NCBI RefSeq assembly: GCF_003073475.1
Contig: NZ_CP029033.1
Location: 2,604,001 to 2,668,000 of the forward strand
DNA length: 64,000 nucleotides
Direction of reading: 5' to 3'
DNA from: Actinobaculum sp. 313
GTDB lineage: Bacteria; Actinomycetota; Actinomycetes; Actinomycetales; Actinomycetaceae
The notes beneath the pieces were generated by a model, which saw only the letters and a program-made list of their open reading frames with translations, was not told the DNA's origin and did not search any database. The position numbers and the translations under genes were made by a program. This document shows positions 18,453 to 27,430 of the stretch, in pieces; position 1 is the stretch's first letter; each line of letters starts with the position of its first letter.

Positions 18453-19913
18453 TTAAGCCAGCGCACGCTCGCGTCGTACCCAGATATCGGTGGGCAACTC
18501 CCCAGGCATATAGGGATTGTTCGTCGCAACGAACGGGCGCTCCGGATTCTCGTCGTAGTCTCGCAGCGCAGCGAACGCCCACTTCCCAAGGCGCGTGATG
18601 GCAACGAGATTGATAAGCGCCATCCCCGCCATGGTGATATCCGCGAAGTTCCATACAGCCTGCAAAGGCGCCACCGCGCCGACAACCACGGAAGCCACCG
18701 TCACCGCGCACACGATCAGGAAACTCCGCGGCGATCCCTTGCTAAGAAAGTCCACATTGACCTCGGTGTAGGCGAAATTGCCGATAATCGACGAATATCC
18801 GAAGACGAAAAGCAAGAACAGCATGACCGGCACAATCCACGTGCCGAGTTCGCTCTGCAGCGCGGCGATGGTGAGCGAGGCTCCTTTCATCTCGATTTCC
18901 ACGCCCGGGGTGTACACAGAAGGAGCGGCGTTCAGAATGATGAAGGCCGTCGCCGAGCACACTAGAATCGTGTCGACGAACACGCCAATAGACTGGATGA
19001 ACCCCTGTTTGGCCGGATGGGTGACCTGCGCAGTGGATGCGGCGTTCGGTGCCGATCCCTCGCCGGCCTCGTTGGAGAAAAGGCCGCGGCGCGTGCCGTT
19101 CAGCATCGCGGCGACGATGCCACCTTCGGTGCCTGCCACCGCTTCACGCAGTCCGAAAGCACTCTCAAAGATCATCTGGAAGACAGGGAGAATTCGGTCA
19201 TAGTTCAGCAGAATCACGAGAATGGCGATGAAGATGTAAACCACCGCCATAATCGGGGCAAGTACCTCCGTCACCTTTGCTATCCGCCTAATGCCGCCGA
19301 AGAGGATCGGCAGTGTGAGCAGAGCAAGAAGTATGGCAGTCACCCACGGGGATACATTGGCATGGTTCGCGAGCGTCTCCGAGATGGTGTTGGCTTGCAC
19401 CATCTCATATGAAACACCGAAAGAGAAGATGAGGAATACGGCGAATACCGCACCCCAGAAACGCGAGCCAAGGCCACGCTCGATATAGAAAGCCGGTCCA
19501 CCCCGGAACGTCCCATCCTTCCACCGGACCTTGAAGAGCTGCGCCAGAGTCGCCTCAACAAAGGCGGTGGCCATACCGACCAGTGCGACGACCCACATCC
19601 AGAAAACGGCGCCCGGGCCACCCGCGACAATCGCCAGAGCCACGCCCGCAATATTGCCGGTTCCCACACGTGAGGCCAATCCAATCGCAAAAGCCTGGAA
19701 GGAGGAGATCCCGTCACCGTCGCTGTCGCGCGAACCGAAGATCCCGCGGAGCATCTGCCTGAACTCACGGAACTGGACACCACGTGTACGGATCGTGAAG
19801 TAGAGACCGACCAAGAGCAGCAGCCCGATCAAAACGTAGGTGTACACCCAGTCGGAGAACGCTCCAGTGGCCTCCGTCAATGGGTCAACGGGTGCTTCTT
19901 CCGCTGCAAACAT
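18453..19913 (-). CDS. Alanine/glycine:cation symporter (AgcS family)
   Basis: A 486-residue membrane protein with about 10-11 hydrophobic segments. Family signatures include GLASRVGTGNIAGVA, the LFSNEAGEGSAPNA motif and FAYTEVNVDFLS near the C-terminus. AgcS proteins bring alanine or glycine in with Na+ or H+. The N-terminus is short and acidic (MFAAEEAPVDPL) before the first segment. The start at 19913 is the first Met of a long open frame. It seems to head a unit that may include the lipoprotein gene. Confidence 0.92.
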   Translation of the reverse strand: MFAAEEAPVDPLTEATGAFSDWVYTYVLIGLLLLVGLYFTIRTRGVQFREFRQMLRGIFGSRDSDGDGISSFQAFAIGLASRVGTGNIAGVALAIVAGGPGAVFWMWVVALVGMATAFVEATLAQLFKVRWKDGTFRGGPAFYIERGLGSRFWGAVFAVFLIFSFGVSYEMVQANTISETLANHANVSPWVTAILLALLTLPILFGGIRRIAKVTEVLAPIMAVVYIFIAILVILLNYDRILPVFQMIFESAFGLREAVAGTEGGIVAAMLNGTRRGLFSNEAGEGSAPNAASTAQVTHPAKQGFIQSIGVFVDTILVCSATAFIILNAAPSVYTPGVEIEMKGASLTIAALQSELGTWIVPVMLFLLFVFGYSSIIGNFAYTEVNVDFLSKGSPRSFLIVCAVTVASVVVGAVAPLQAVWNFADITMAGMALINLVAITRLGKWAFAALRDYDENPERPFVATNNPYMPGELPTDIWVRRERALA

Positions 19914-19919
19914 CTCTAG

Positions 19920-20144
19920 ACCTCCAAACTACTGTCTCTGCACCGCAATGAGCGCGAAGACATCTACCGGGTCGTCACCCTGCCGACCGCAGGTATCACC
20001 CACGCACCGACCGAGGACCTCGCCCAGCACTTCTTCCAGCGGCAACCCCAGCTAGTCCGGAAATCTCTTGAACTCGGTCCAGCGGGAGGCGGCACCGCCT
20101 CAGTGACGACGAGAGCGTTTACGCTCTCCCCTTTGCTGTGTTAA
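19920..20144 (+). other. Possible coding remnant between symporter and RND genes
   Basis: An open plus-strand frame without a good start reads ERED-IYRVVTLPTAGITH, then APTEDLAQHFFQRQPQLV and RKSLELGPAGGG. Its composition is protein-like and it is not the antisense of either neighbour for its first 180 bases. It runs into the end of the RND gene. It could be the stub of a lost gene; no family recognised. Confidence 0.3.
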
Positions 20145-23100
20145 TCGATAGAGTACCGGCAACAACACCAATGTCAGAATGGTAGACGATGTCAGCCCGC
20201 CAATCACAGTAATTGCCATCGGCTGCGAAATGAAGCCGCCGTAGCCGGTGACGCCGAAGGCCATCGGTAGCAGCGCCGCGATGGTGGAAACGGCCGTCAT
20301 GATGATGGGGCGTAACCTCCGCTGGGCTCCGATGCTGATCGCCTCATCCAACCCCATTCCATTGCGACGAAGTTGGTTGATCAGATCAATCAATACGATC
20401 GCGTTCGTCACCACAATGCCGGTAAGCATGAGAATGCCCACCAGAGAAGAAATACCCAACGGCATATCGGCCACTAGCAGCACGAGGAATGCTCCGGTGG
20501 CGGCAAACGGTATGGAGATAAGTAGCAACAGGGGCTGGCCCAGGCTCTTGAAGATGAAGACAAGCACCACATAGATGATGAGAATCGCGGCAGCAAGCGC
20601 CAGCCCGAGCTGGTCGAAAACGTCACCGATCTGTTCTCCGGCACCTGCCTCGACGGTCATGACGTTGCTGGGTAGATCGGCGGAGTCCACCGCGTTGTTC
20701 ACGGCGGTTCGTAGTGCGCCAAGATCGTCGGCATCTTCTGGTGTCACAGTTATGGTGGCGGTGCGCTGGCCATTCACGGTCACAACGGTTGGTACCACGG
20801 ATACTTGTTCAACGGTAGCGAATGCGGAGATGGGTTGCCCCGCGATCTGGAGATTCCGTAAGTCATCAACGGTCTGTGCCGGGCTGTCCAGCTTGACGTA
20901 GATATCGGTATCCACATTGTTCAGCGTGATCTGCCCGATGGATGGCGCCACAATCTGCGCCGAGATCATGCCGACGACGTCGTTCTCCGTCATTCCCGCT
21001 GCCCCCGCGGCATCGCGGTCAACCGTTATCTTCACCGACGGTTGCTCGGTCGCTAGGTTGGAACTTACCGTTTTCGCACCGGAGACATCCTGCAGCTCTG
21101 CCAACAGTACGTCGTTCGCCGCGGTAAGTGCCTCGTCGTCGCTGGCAACCAGATTCACTTCCACCGCAGAGGAGGTCAGTCCGGTGACGTCAGCCGCAGA
21201 AACTACGTCGCCCGACGCGTTGTCCTGCAGCGTCCGCTCCAACTCATCGCGCAGTGCCTCCTGATCCGCGTCGGGATCGGTAACGATGGTGTAGGAGATC
21301 GATGCACCCCTGAAATTGATTCCAGTGGGGGAGATCGTGGTTGCGACGGTTTCCACGCCGTCGACCTGCTCCAACGCCGCTTCTGCCGTCTGTGCATGTG
21401 CGGTTAGGGTCTCTATGTCTGTACCCGCCGGAGCATTCTGCGACAGCGACACCATATTCTGGCCCGTGCTCCCTAAGAGGTTGACCTTGAGTAGAGGGAA
21501 AAGAGCACCCGTGCCGACCAGCACGGCAATGGCAACAAGCAGGGTGACAACTGGATGACGCTGTGTCCCGCGCAATACGGGCCGATACATTCGGCGCAGC
21601 CACGTGTTTTCCTCCCGTTCCTCGGCTCGCAATCGAACGGCGTCTTCGTCCTCGCACGCTGGGGAGATGGCGGGCACTGATTCATCCGCACTCGCCGCAC
21701 TATCGTCTTTATCGGCGTCCACTGCACTATCGTCGGAATCCTTCTGCTCGGAGAGTTCCGCCGACCTCGCCGCCTTCTCCGTACCCTGCGGCGTCGCCTC
21801 AACTGCGGCTCGTGCAGCGCGGCTGGGGCGCAAGAACCAGTAAGCGAGCACGGGAACGATGGTGAGGGCGGTGAACAGTGAGGCGGCCATTGCCAGCACC
21901 ACAGTTAAGGCGAAGGGCCGGAAAAGCTCGCCGACCATACCGGAGACAAAACCGATTGGCAGGAAGACGAGGCAGGTGACAATCGTAGAGGCGGTGATGG
22001 CCGAGGCCACCTCGCGCACGGCGTTCGTGATGGCCGTGCGTCTGTCGCCGCCATACTCCATGTGCCGCTTGATGTTTTCAATGACCACAATGGAGTCATC
22101 CACGACGCGCCCGATGGTGATGGTCAGTGCGGAGAGGGTGAGAATGTTCAGCGAGTAGCCGGCTACCCTCATCCCGATGAATCCGATCAGCAGCGATAGC
22201 GGGATGGAGATCGCCGTCACCAGAGTGGACCGAAGGGACAGGAGGAACAACAGGATCACCAATACTGCCATCACAAGCCCCATCACGCCCTCTTCGGCGA
22301 GCGACGAAATCGAATCCGTTATGAAGGGCGCCTGGTCGAATATCGTGGTGAATTCGGCGTCTCCACCCACCAACGGCTGTAGCTCGGTGAGGGTATCGGT
22401 CAGCTCATGCGAGGTGTCGACGACATTTGCGTTCGACGTCGGATACACAACTAACGCAACAGCAGACTTTCCGTTGATGCGGGCGGAGAGTGTTGCATCC
22501 GCGCCGCTGAGCTCCACGCTGGCCACATCGCCCAACGGCACAGAGCCGTTAGTCTCTCCGGTGGCCGGATCGGTGGTGATGACAGGAATTGCTCGTAGCG
22601 CATCCAGCGAATCGATTCGCTGGCCGACCGTGACATCGAGATTCTTGCCATCTTCCGCTACCGTGCCTACGGGTACCGCCAACCCGTTGGAATCCATGGC
22701 ATCCTGTAATGCTTGCGGCGTCACGCCATTCGCCGCCGCAGCCTCGGCATTGAGTTCAATGGTCACCCGCTGCTCCGGCGCACCAACCAGGGTCGCGGAG
22801 GCTACGCCATCGATCTTCTCCAGTTGAGGAACAACGGCGGTTCTGATGTTGTCGGCCGTCTGCAGGGCGTCGGAGTCACTGGTGACGCCGATCATGGCGA
22901 GCGGGATATCCGAAGACGCGCCCGAGGCCACCTCGGTGCTCGTGTCCTCCGGGAAATTCGTATCGGCGCGAGAGACCGCCTGTTCGACCTTCGCCGTTGC
23001 TCGCGCGGTATCGGTGCCATACTCCAACTCGACCGTGATCATCGCGTACGACGACGAAGACGTCGTCGTCGTCGATTTAACTTCCGGGATGGTCGCAACC

Positions 23101-23387
23101 TGCTGCTCAATTGGAACTGCGATACGCTCATTCATTTGCTCGGAGGTTGCACCCGGCGAAATGGCGATAACCGAAACAGCAGGCAACTCTACGGGAGGAA
23201 TCAGTTCCCTTCGCATTGACTGCAATGACAGTACGCCGAGCACAGATGCGACGACGCAGACTAATGCAACGAAGGGTCGGTTCCTCAACGACGCGTGGGC
23301 CAGTTTATTCACGGGCAAAAGGTTATTCCCTCTAGGCGGGTCACCGCCATTCGGCGCGTGTGAATCACTCGGCTTGTGCGCAGTCAC
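20100..23387 (-). CDS. RND-superfamily efflux permease (AcrB/HAE1-like)
   Basis: A 1095-residue transporter with the duplicated RND layout: TM1 (~residues 38-55), a periplasmic-type loop, TM2-6, a second large loop and TM7-12. The TM4 proton-relay aspartates are in GRVVDDSIVVIENIKRHME, and TM10-11 show LVGILMLTGIVVTNAIVLID. Gram-positive members such as SwrC export amphipathic compounds. A long acidic, Ala/Ser-rich cytoplasmic insert between TM6 and TM7 (around residues 545-590) is unusual. The start appears to be GTG with weak GGTGAG; no adaptor or outer-membrane partner is nearby, as expected in a Gram-positive. The 450 bases upstream contain a palindrome array that could control it. Confidence 0.88.
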   Translation of the reverse strand: MTAHKPSDSHAPNGGDPPRGNNLLPVNKLAHASLRNRPFVALVCVVASVLGVLSLQSMRRELIPPVELPAVSVIAISPGATSEQMNERIAVPIEQQVATIPEVKSTTTTSSSSYAMITVELEYGTDTARATAKVEQAVSRADTNFPEDTSTEVASGASSDIPLAMIGVTSDSDALQTADNIRTAVVPQLEKIDGVASATLVGAPEQRVTIELNAEAAAANGVTPQALQDAMDSNGLAVPVGTVAEDGKNLDVTVGQRIDSLDALRAIPVITTDPATGETNGSVPLGDVASVELSGADATLSARINGKSAVALVVYPTSNANVVDTSHELTDTLTELQPLVGGDAEFTTIFDQAPFITDSISSLAEEGVMGLVMAVLVILLFLLSLRSTLVTAISIPLSLLIGFIGMRVAGYSLNILTLSALTITIGRVVDDSIVVIENIKRHMEYGGDRRTAITNAVREVASAITASTIVTCLVFLPIGFVSGMVGELFRPFALTVVLAMAASLFTALTIVPVLAYWFLRPSRAARAAVEATPQGTEKAARSAELSEQKDSDDSAVDADKDDSAASADESVPAISPACEDEDAVRLRAEEREENTWLRRMYRPVLRGTQRHPVVTLLVAIAVLVGTGALFPLLKVNLLGSTGQNMVSLSQNAPAGTDIETLTAHAQTAEAALEQVDGVETVATTISPTGINFRGASISYTIVTDPDADQEALRDELERTLQDNASGDVVSAADVTGLTSSAVEVNLVASDDEALTAANDVLLAELQDVSGAKTVSSNLATEQPSVKITVDRDAAGAAGMTENDVVGMISAQIVAPSIGQITLNNVDTDIYVKLDSPAQTVDDLRNLQIAGQPISAFATVEQVSVVPTVVTVNGQRTATITVTPEDADDLGALRTAVNNAVDSADLPSNVMTVEAGAGEQIGDVFDQLGLALAAAILIIYVVLVFIFKSLGQPLLLLISIPFAATGAFLVLLVADMPLGISSLVGILMLTGIVVTNAIVLIDLINQLRRNGMGLDEAISIGAQRRLRPIIMTAVSTIAALLPMAFGVTGYGGFISQPMAITVIGGLTSSTILTLVLLPVLYRLTQQRGERKRSRRH

Positions 23388-23407
23388 CTCACCGCGTTGT
23401 AGTCGTC

Positions 23408-23760
23408 ATTCCACGCGTACGTGAATCGCTCCGTGCAAGCACAGGATCGACTCCGACAGCATCGCACTATTCCACACGGACGTAAATCGCGCCACGACAA
23501 CACGAAACCCAGACAGAAAGACCCCACCATTCCACGCGTACGTGAATCGCTCCGTTATCTTCATTTCGGACATCCTCGCTGGCACCGCCGTTCGCGCGTT
23601 GACCAGTTGCCCGTTGGCCGTTCGCGCGTACGCGTGAATTGCACGCTCATGCTCCGGTCTGTTTGGTTCCGGCTCGCGCCGTTCACACGCGCGCGTGAAA
23701 TTGCACTGGTCGGTGGAGCGGAAGGAGCTGACCGTGACGCGTACAACACGCATGTGAATG
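23408..23760. repeat. Array of ~20-bp palindromic repeats spaced 60-62 bp
   Basis: ATTCCACGCGTACGTGAATC occurs at 23408 and 23529, with a variant at 23469. More diverged copies begin at 23590 (half), 23620, 23681 and ~23743. Most intervals are 60-62 bases. Each copy is near-palindromic around GCGTACG. The array begins 21 bases upstream of the RND start. It does not encode an obvious protein, and there are no cas genes in the window. Candidate operator array or degenerate tandem duplication. Confidence 0.6.
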
Positions 23761-24289
23761 TGGGATTGCTCCTGGTTCCGATGTGCCTCTACGGCAGACA
23801 TGACACTATGGCGGTGTATCTCTACGGCAGGTGAAGGTTACATCTCGCCCTGACTCATCGGGCGCGATGAGTGCGGGCATAACTGAATTGGGATCACATG
23901 CATTCGCCCGATGATCGGAGGCAAGGCAAGTGCGCAACGCCTGCTACAAGTACATATGACGCGAGTGCACGAAGGCGGGTGAGCGTGTAAAGCATCAACT
24001 TTACGAGTAATTGCACGACTTGTCAATTTCAAACCGTGGTCAAACAATGGGTAATGATACCCGTATCGAAGTTTGCGTATCTGCTCTAGCATAATTACCG
24101 CAAGCTATTGTGGTTGCTTGCCCAGGGCGCCGTGCGCGAGCCTCCAATAACGCCGCGGCGCTTACGCCCGACCTGCCCAGTCGGGTACTCAGAGGGTCCG
24201 CGCCTCCTACTTAGGACCCAGAGTTAGCCGGGGCCCCATCTAGCCGGGGTCCCGGCTCGTATTTTAGGGACCGGCGACGCAATTGGGGC
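23761..24289. other. Intergenic stretch without a recognised gene
   Basis: This ~530-base stretch lies between the palindrome array and the P450 relic. It contains repeated AGCCGGGG(C/T)CCC units at ~24226-24255 but no convincing gene, RNA or promoter. Confidence 0.4.
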
Positions 24290-24984
24290 TACATTCTGTC
24301 CATTACCCCCATCGGCAATGCTGAGGCGCGGATGGCCGCCGAGGACGCGCAAACCTTCTCCAGCAGAGTCTCACGGCATTTGTATATTCCGAACGCCCTG
24401 GACGGCAAAGAGCACCAACGCTTCCGAAAGCTCATTGAGCGGTACCTCAGTGACGCGGCAGTCAATCCGTTGTTTCCAGACTTCCTCGATATCGCCCGCA
24501 CGGTAGTCGACAACCTCCCCCGAGGTGAGATCGTCGATGCCGTCACCGATATCGGATCCATTGTCACCGTCCGTTGCCAGTCACTCTGGCTCGGATGGAA
24601 CCAGTCGCATGAGAAGGCCTTACTCACCTGGATGGAAGAGAACCGCGCTGCTGCTCGAATCGCCGCGTCACCACCCGGGAAGTAGAGCTCAGCGGCGTGC
24701 GAATCCCGGCGCATGAACGGGTCATCATCAACTGGACGGCTGCCAATCGCGATCAGCACGCATTCGACGATCCCGACGAGTTTGCACCACAGGCCAACCG
24801 TGAGAAAAACCGCGTCTATGGAGGCGGCCCACACGCCTGCCCCGGGCGACGTATTTCCACACTGGAAATACGTCGCCGGACTCATCGCGGTTCTGGAAGC
24901 CGGGTTCTGCGTGCTAGGGATCCGCAACGCGAAGCGGTGCCCGGCGGCGGATTCAGTTATGTCTCCATCGTCCTGGGAACCTAG
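24290..24984 (+). pseudogene. Cytochrome P450 relic
   Basis: Two frames carry parts of a P450. The first (to ~24685) includes AEDAQTFSSRVSRHLYIPN and KEHQRFRKLIERYLSDAAV, the usual N-terminal third. The second (from ~24665) reads VELSGVRIPAHERVIINW, NRDQHAFDDPDEF and the heme-cysteine loop YGGGPHACPGR. The segment between, which should hold the I-helix and ExxR motif (roughly 150 residues), is missing, and the frame changes again after the heme loop. An internal deletion plus frameshifts means it is non-functional. An intact relative would be a ~400-residue monooxygenase. Confidence 0.8.
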
Positions 24985-25148
24985 AAACACCGCCTACGGT
25001 TCTCCCAAGCCGCTTGCAGCGTGCAGGGATCGCCGGGCGGCAGGCGGAGTGCCACACCACGCGCCGTCGATTCCCTACCCGAGCGGACAATTTCCGAAGG
25101 GCCCGTCACTCCGCAGACGGGACGAGAACCAGCCCCTACCCGAGCAGA

Positions 25149-25982
25149 CTACTTGCGCAAGGCGGCGTTACGCTTCTTCTCCGCGGCACGCTCGGCCCGC
25201 TGGATTCTTGCGAGCTCGCGCGCCCGCTGGTTCGCCTTGAGCTCCTCGTCCAGCATCGGGAGGTCATCAATACTCACCAACTGGGCGGCGACGGCGTACT
25301 CCACCAGGCGTGCGCGGCGATAGGTGGCGTGCGCTCCCTGGCCGCCGCGCAGGCCCTTCACGCCTAACTGGTCAAGTTTGTCGCAGACGTAGTCGAGTTT
25401 CCGGTTAAAACGCGAACGCGTCCAGCCGATCCGCTCCGCCGCCTCTTCTGAGCGAGGAATATCAACGGACCCGGTGCCCACACGCTTCAGCCACTGCTCA
25501 GCAAGTGCCAGGATCACAAGCTTCTGTGCCGGCGACAGAACGATCTGACCAACAGTGGTCTCACCGACAGAAGTCCGGTTCCTATCCGATATTTCGTACA
25601 CGTTGTCCGGCACGGTCACATCGATTTCGTATGTGGTCGGCCCGGCGGTGAAAACCAGGCTCATGTCACTGACAACTAGCGGCAATTGCGTCCCAGGACC
25701 GATCCACGACTGCAACATTCCCGCGTTTTCCGCCACGGTCACGGCAATACGTGAACCGACATTGCGGACCCACCACATATTGTTGTGATACTCGATCACA
25801 AGGAAATTGCGATGCAGGAAAGGGTTATCGTCGATGGCGAGGTCACCGACGCGCCCGATGGTGAAGGTACTGCCCGGGTCCACCCGGTAAATCTCCCCGC
25901 AAAACTCAACCTCCAACGGTGGGATATCACCAGGCGAACTCGGCTGTGCTGACATGTCTGCTACTGTGTCGTCGTCACGCAT
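25149..25982 (-). CDS. FHA-like domain protein with C-terminal helical/winged-helix-like region
   Basis: A 277-residue cytosolic protein. Residues ~25-110 resemble a forkhead-associated domain (FTIGRVGDLAIDDNPFLHRN, then WWVRNVGS), which reads phosphothreonine. Residues ~150-240 are helical with SPAQKLVILALAEQWL and IGWTRSRFNRKLDYVCDKLD, resembling a winged helix. The C-terminal tail is highly charged. The ATG at 25982 lies inside the kinase gene (22-base overlap), with AAGGAGG 7 bases before it, so the two are translationally coupled. It is probably a substrate or reader of the kinase. It is the last gene of the PFNA-type block. Confidence 0.75.
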   Translation of the reverse strand: MRDDDTVADMSAQPSSPGDIPPLEVEFCGEIYRVDPGSTFTIGRVGDLAIDDNPFLHRNFLVIEYHNNMWWVRNVGSRIAVTVAENAGMLQSWIGPGTQLPLVVSDMSLVFTAGPTTYEIDVTVPDNVYEISDRNRTSVGETTVGQIVLSPAQKLVILALAEQWLKRVGTGSVDIPRSEEAAERIGWTRSRFNRKLDYVCDKLDQLGVKGLRGGQGAHATYRRARLVEYAVAAQLVSIDDLPMLDEELKANQRARELARIQRAERAAEKKRNAALRK

Positions 25983-27430
25983 GCATGTTCCTCCTTCGAC
26001 TGGAATCCATTCTCATTCTCCACCAGAACCTTGAGACACGTTTCAGGTATGCGCTTTGGCACAGTGACACTCATCTCTGTTGTGCTCTCATATACCTCAA
26101 CCTGATCGGCTCCAACCAGGGTGTACTGGAACGTGTCACCCTCGTTCCCGTCGCCGTTCTTCCATGAAAAGATCACGTGCTCGCCGTCGGCAGACAGTTC
26201 GCCACGCAAACCCGTAACTGGGTACACGTAGTCATCGAGTGAGGTGGTCGGATGGGGCTCTGTCGGTATCGGATGCGGATCCTCTTCGGCGTCGGTATGG
26301 AAAATCGCCCACCATGCGGCGCCGATGATCGCAGCAACGACAACAAGCGTGATAATCCATCCCACCAAGCCATTTCCACGCGGCTCCGGATCCTCCTGGA
26401 CGGTCACATCGGCGTCGTCCTTCACTCTCGCACGTCGCCGCGAACCGGACTCCTCCGTGTTCCCCGTTGCCGCCGTCGCACCATCGGAAGGCAGCGGATT
26501 GATCGTCCGAACCGCCATGCGGGTCGCATCGTCGTCAGGTTCGGAAAAATCCGGCTCGGCGGGAGCCTGCGCCAACACGTCCACCGGCGTCGGTTGCTGG
26601 TGCAGCAGAGACTGCACACTCTGCAAGGCGCGCGCAAACTCCAAGGCGTCCGCGTAGCGTTGCTGCGGCTCCTTCGCCATCGCCGTGGCAAGGACCCGTT
26701 CCATCTCCTCCGGCACATCGAAGCGGCCGGTTGACGGCACCGGAGAACGCAACACCCGGTTGATCACAGCAATCTCGGAGTTGTCGCCACCCTCAATTTC
26801 AAAGGGAGCATGGCCCGCGAGCATGGTGTACACGGTGGCGGCCAGTGAATAGACGTCCCCGGCGACGCCGGCTTCGCCCACGCCGGTTGCCTGCTCGGGG
26901 GATGACCAAGGCACGGAGAAACCCTCTGCGGGCCGTGGATCACCCACATAGGTCGCGATACCGAAATCAGTGAGAACCGGATGATGGAAGGCGGTCATCA
27001 GGATATTAGCCGGCTTGATATCACGGTGGACGATACCCGCACGATGCAGTGTCTCCACCGCCCCGGCGATTTGAATGCCCATTTCCAAGGTATTGGACAC
27101 CGTCAGGCGGCGCTCGCGCAGCAGCGCGCCCAAATGCGGAGGCGGGCAATACTCCATCATCAAGTACATGCGGTGGTCGTCCGCCTCACCGGCTCCGTAC
27201 ACAGACAAGATGGATGGATGCGAACTCATGCGCGCCATGAGATTCGCCTCCGCCCGAAAGGCGCGGCGCATCTCCTCCGTCGCACCCCGGCGCATCACTT
27301 TCACGGCAATCTCGCGACGCGGGATCTGTTGTTCATACAAATAGACATCGGCGAATCCGCCGGAACCAAGAAACGACAGATACCGGGCGCCCGGGATGCG
27401 CGGCGGCGTGGCCGGACGACGAGTACTCAC
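25961..27430 (-). CDS. Membrane Ser/Thr protein kinase (Pkb2/PknB-like) with an Fn3-like ectodomain
   Basis: A 489-residue Hanks-type kinase. The N-terminal domain has the glycine loop LGSGGFADVYLY, lysine in IAVKVMRR, catalytic HRDIKPANIL and DFGIATYVGD. A Pro/Asp-rich linker leads to one membrane segment (LVGWIITLVVVAAIIGAAWW, ~residues 355-375). The ~100-residue external part looks like a single fibronectin-type-III sheet (VTGLRGELSADGEHVIFSW, ETCLKVLVENENGFQ) rather than PASTA repeats. It starts with GTG overlapping the stop of the FHA gene before it (GTGA). In the bifidobacterial PFNA cluster the kinase is Pkb2; here it likely phosphorylates the FHA and Fn3 partners. Confidence 0.9.
   Translation of the reverse strand: MSTRRPATPPRIPGARYLSFLGSGGFADVYLYEQQIPRREIAVKVMRRGATEEMRRAFRAEANLMARMSSHPSILSVYGAGEADDHRMYLMMEYCPPPHLGALLRERRLTVSNTLEMGIQIAGAVETLHRAGIVHRDIKPANILMTAFHHPVLTDFGIATYVGDPRPAEGFSVPWSSPEQATGVGEAGVAGDVYSLAATVYTMLAGHAPFEIEGGDNSEIAVINRVLRSPVPSTGRFDVPEEMERVLATAMAKEPQQRYADALEFARALQSVQSLLHQQPTPVDVLAQAPAEPDFSEPDDDATRMAVRTINPLPSDGATAATGNTEESGSRRRARVKDDADVTVQEDPEPRGNGLVGWIITLVVVAAIIGAAWWAIFHTDAEEDPHPIPTEPHPTTSLDDYVYPVTGLRGELSADGEHVIFSWKNGDGNEGDTFQYTLVGADQVEVYESTTEMSVTVPKRIPETCLKVLVENENGFQSKEEHACVTTTQ

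Noticed and set aside
23408-23801. 131-codon minus-strand frame across the palindrome array
   Set aside because: Its product merely mirrors the DNA repeats (RFTYAW, RFTSVW and similar), with no start signal.
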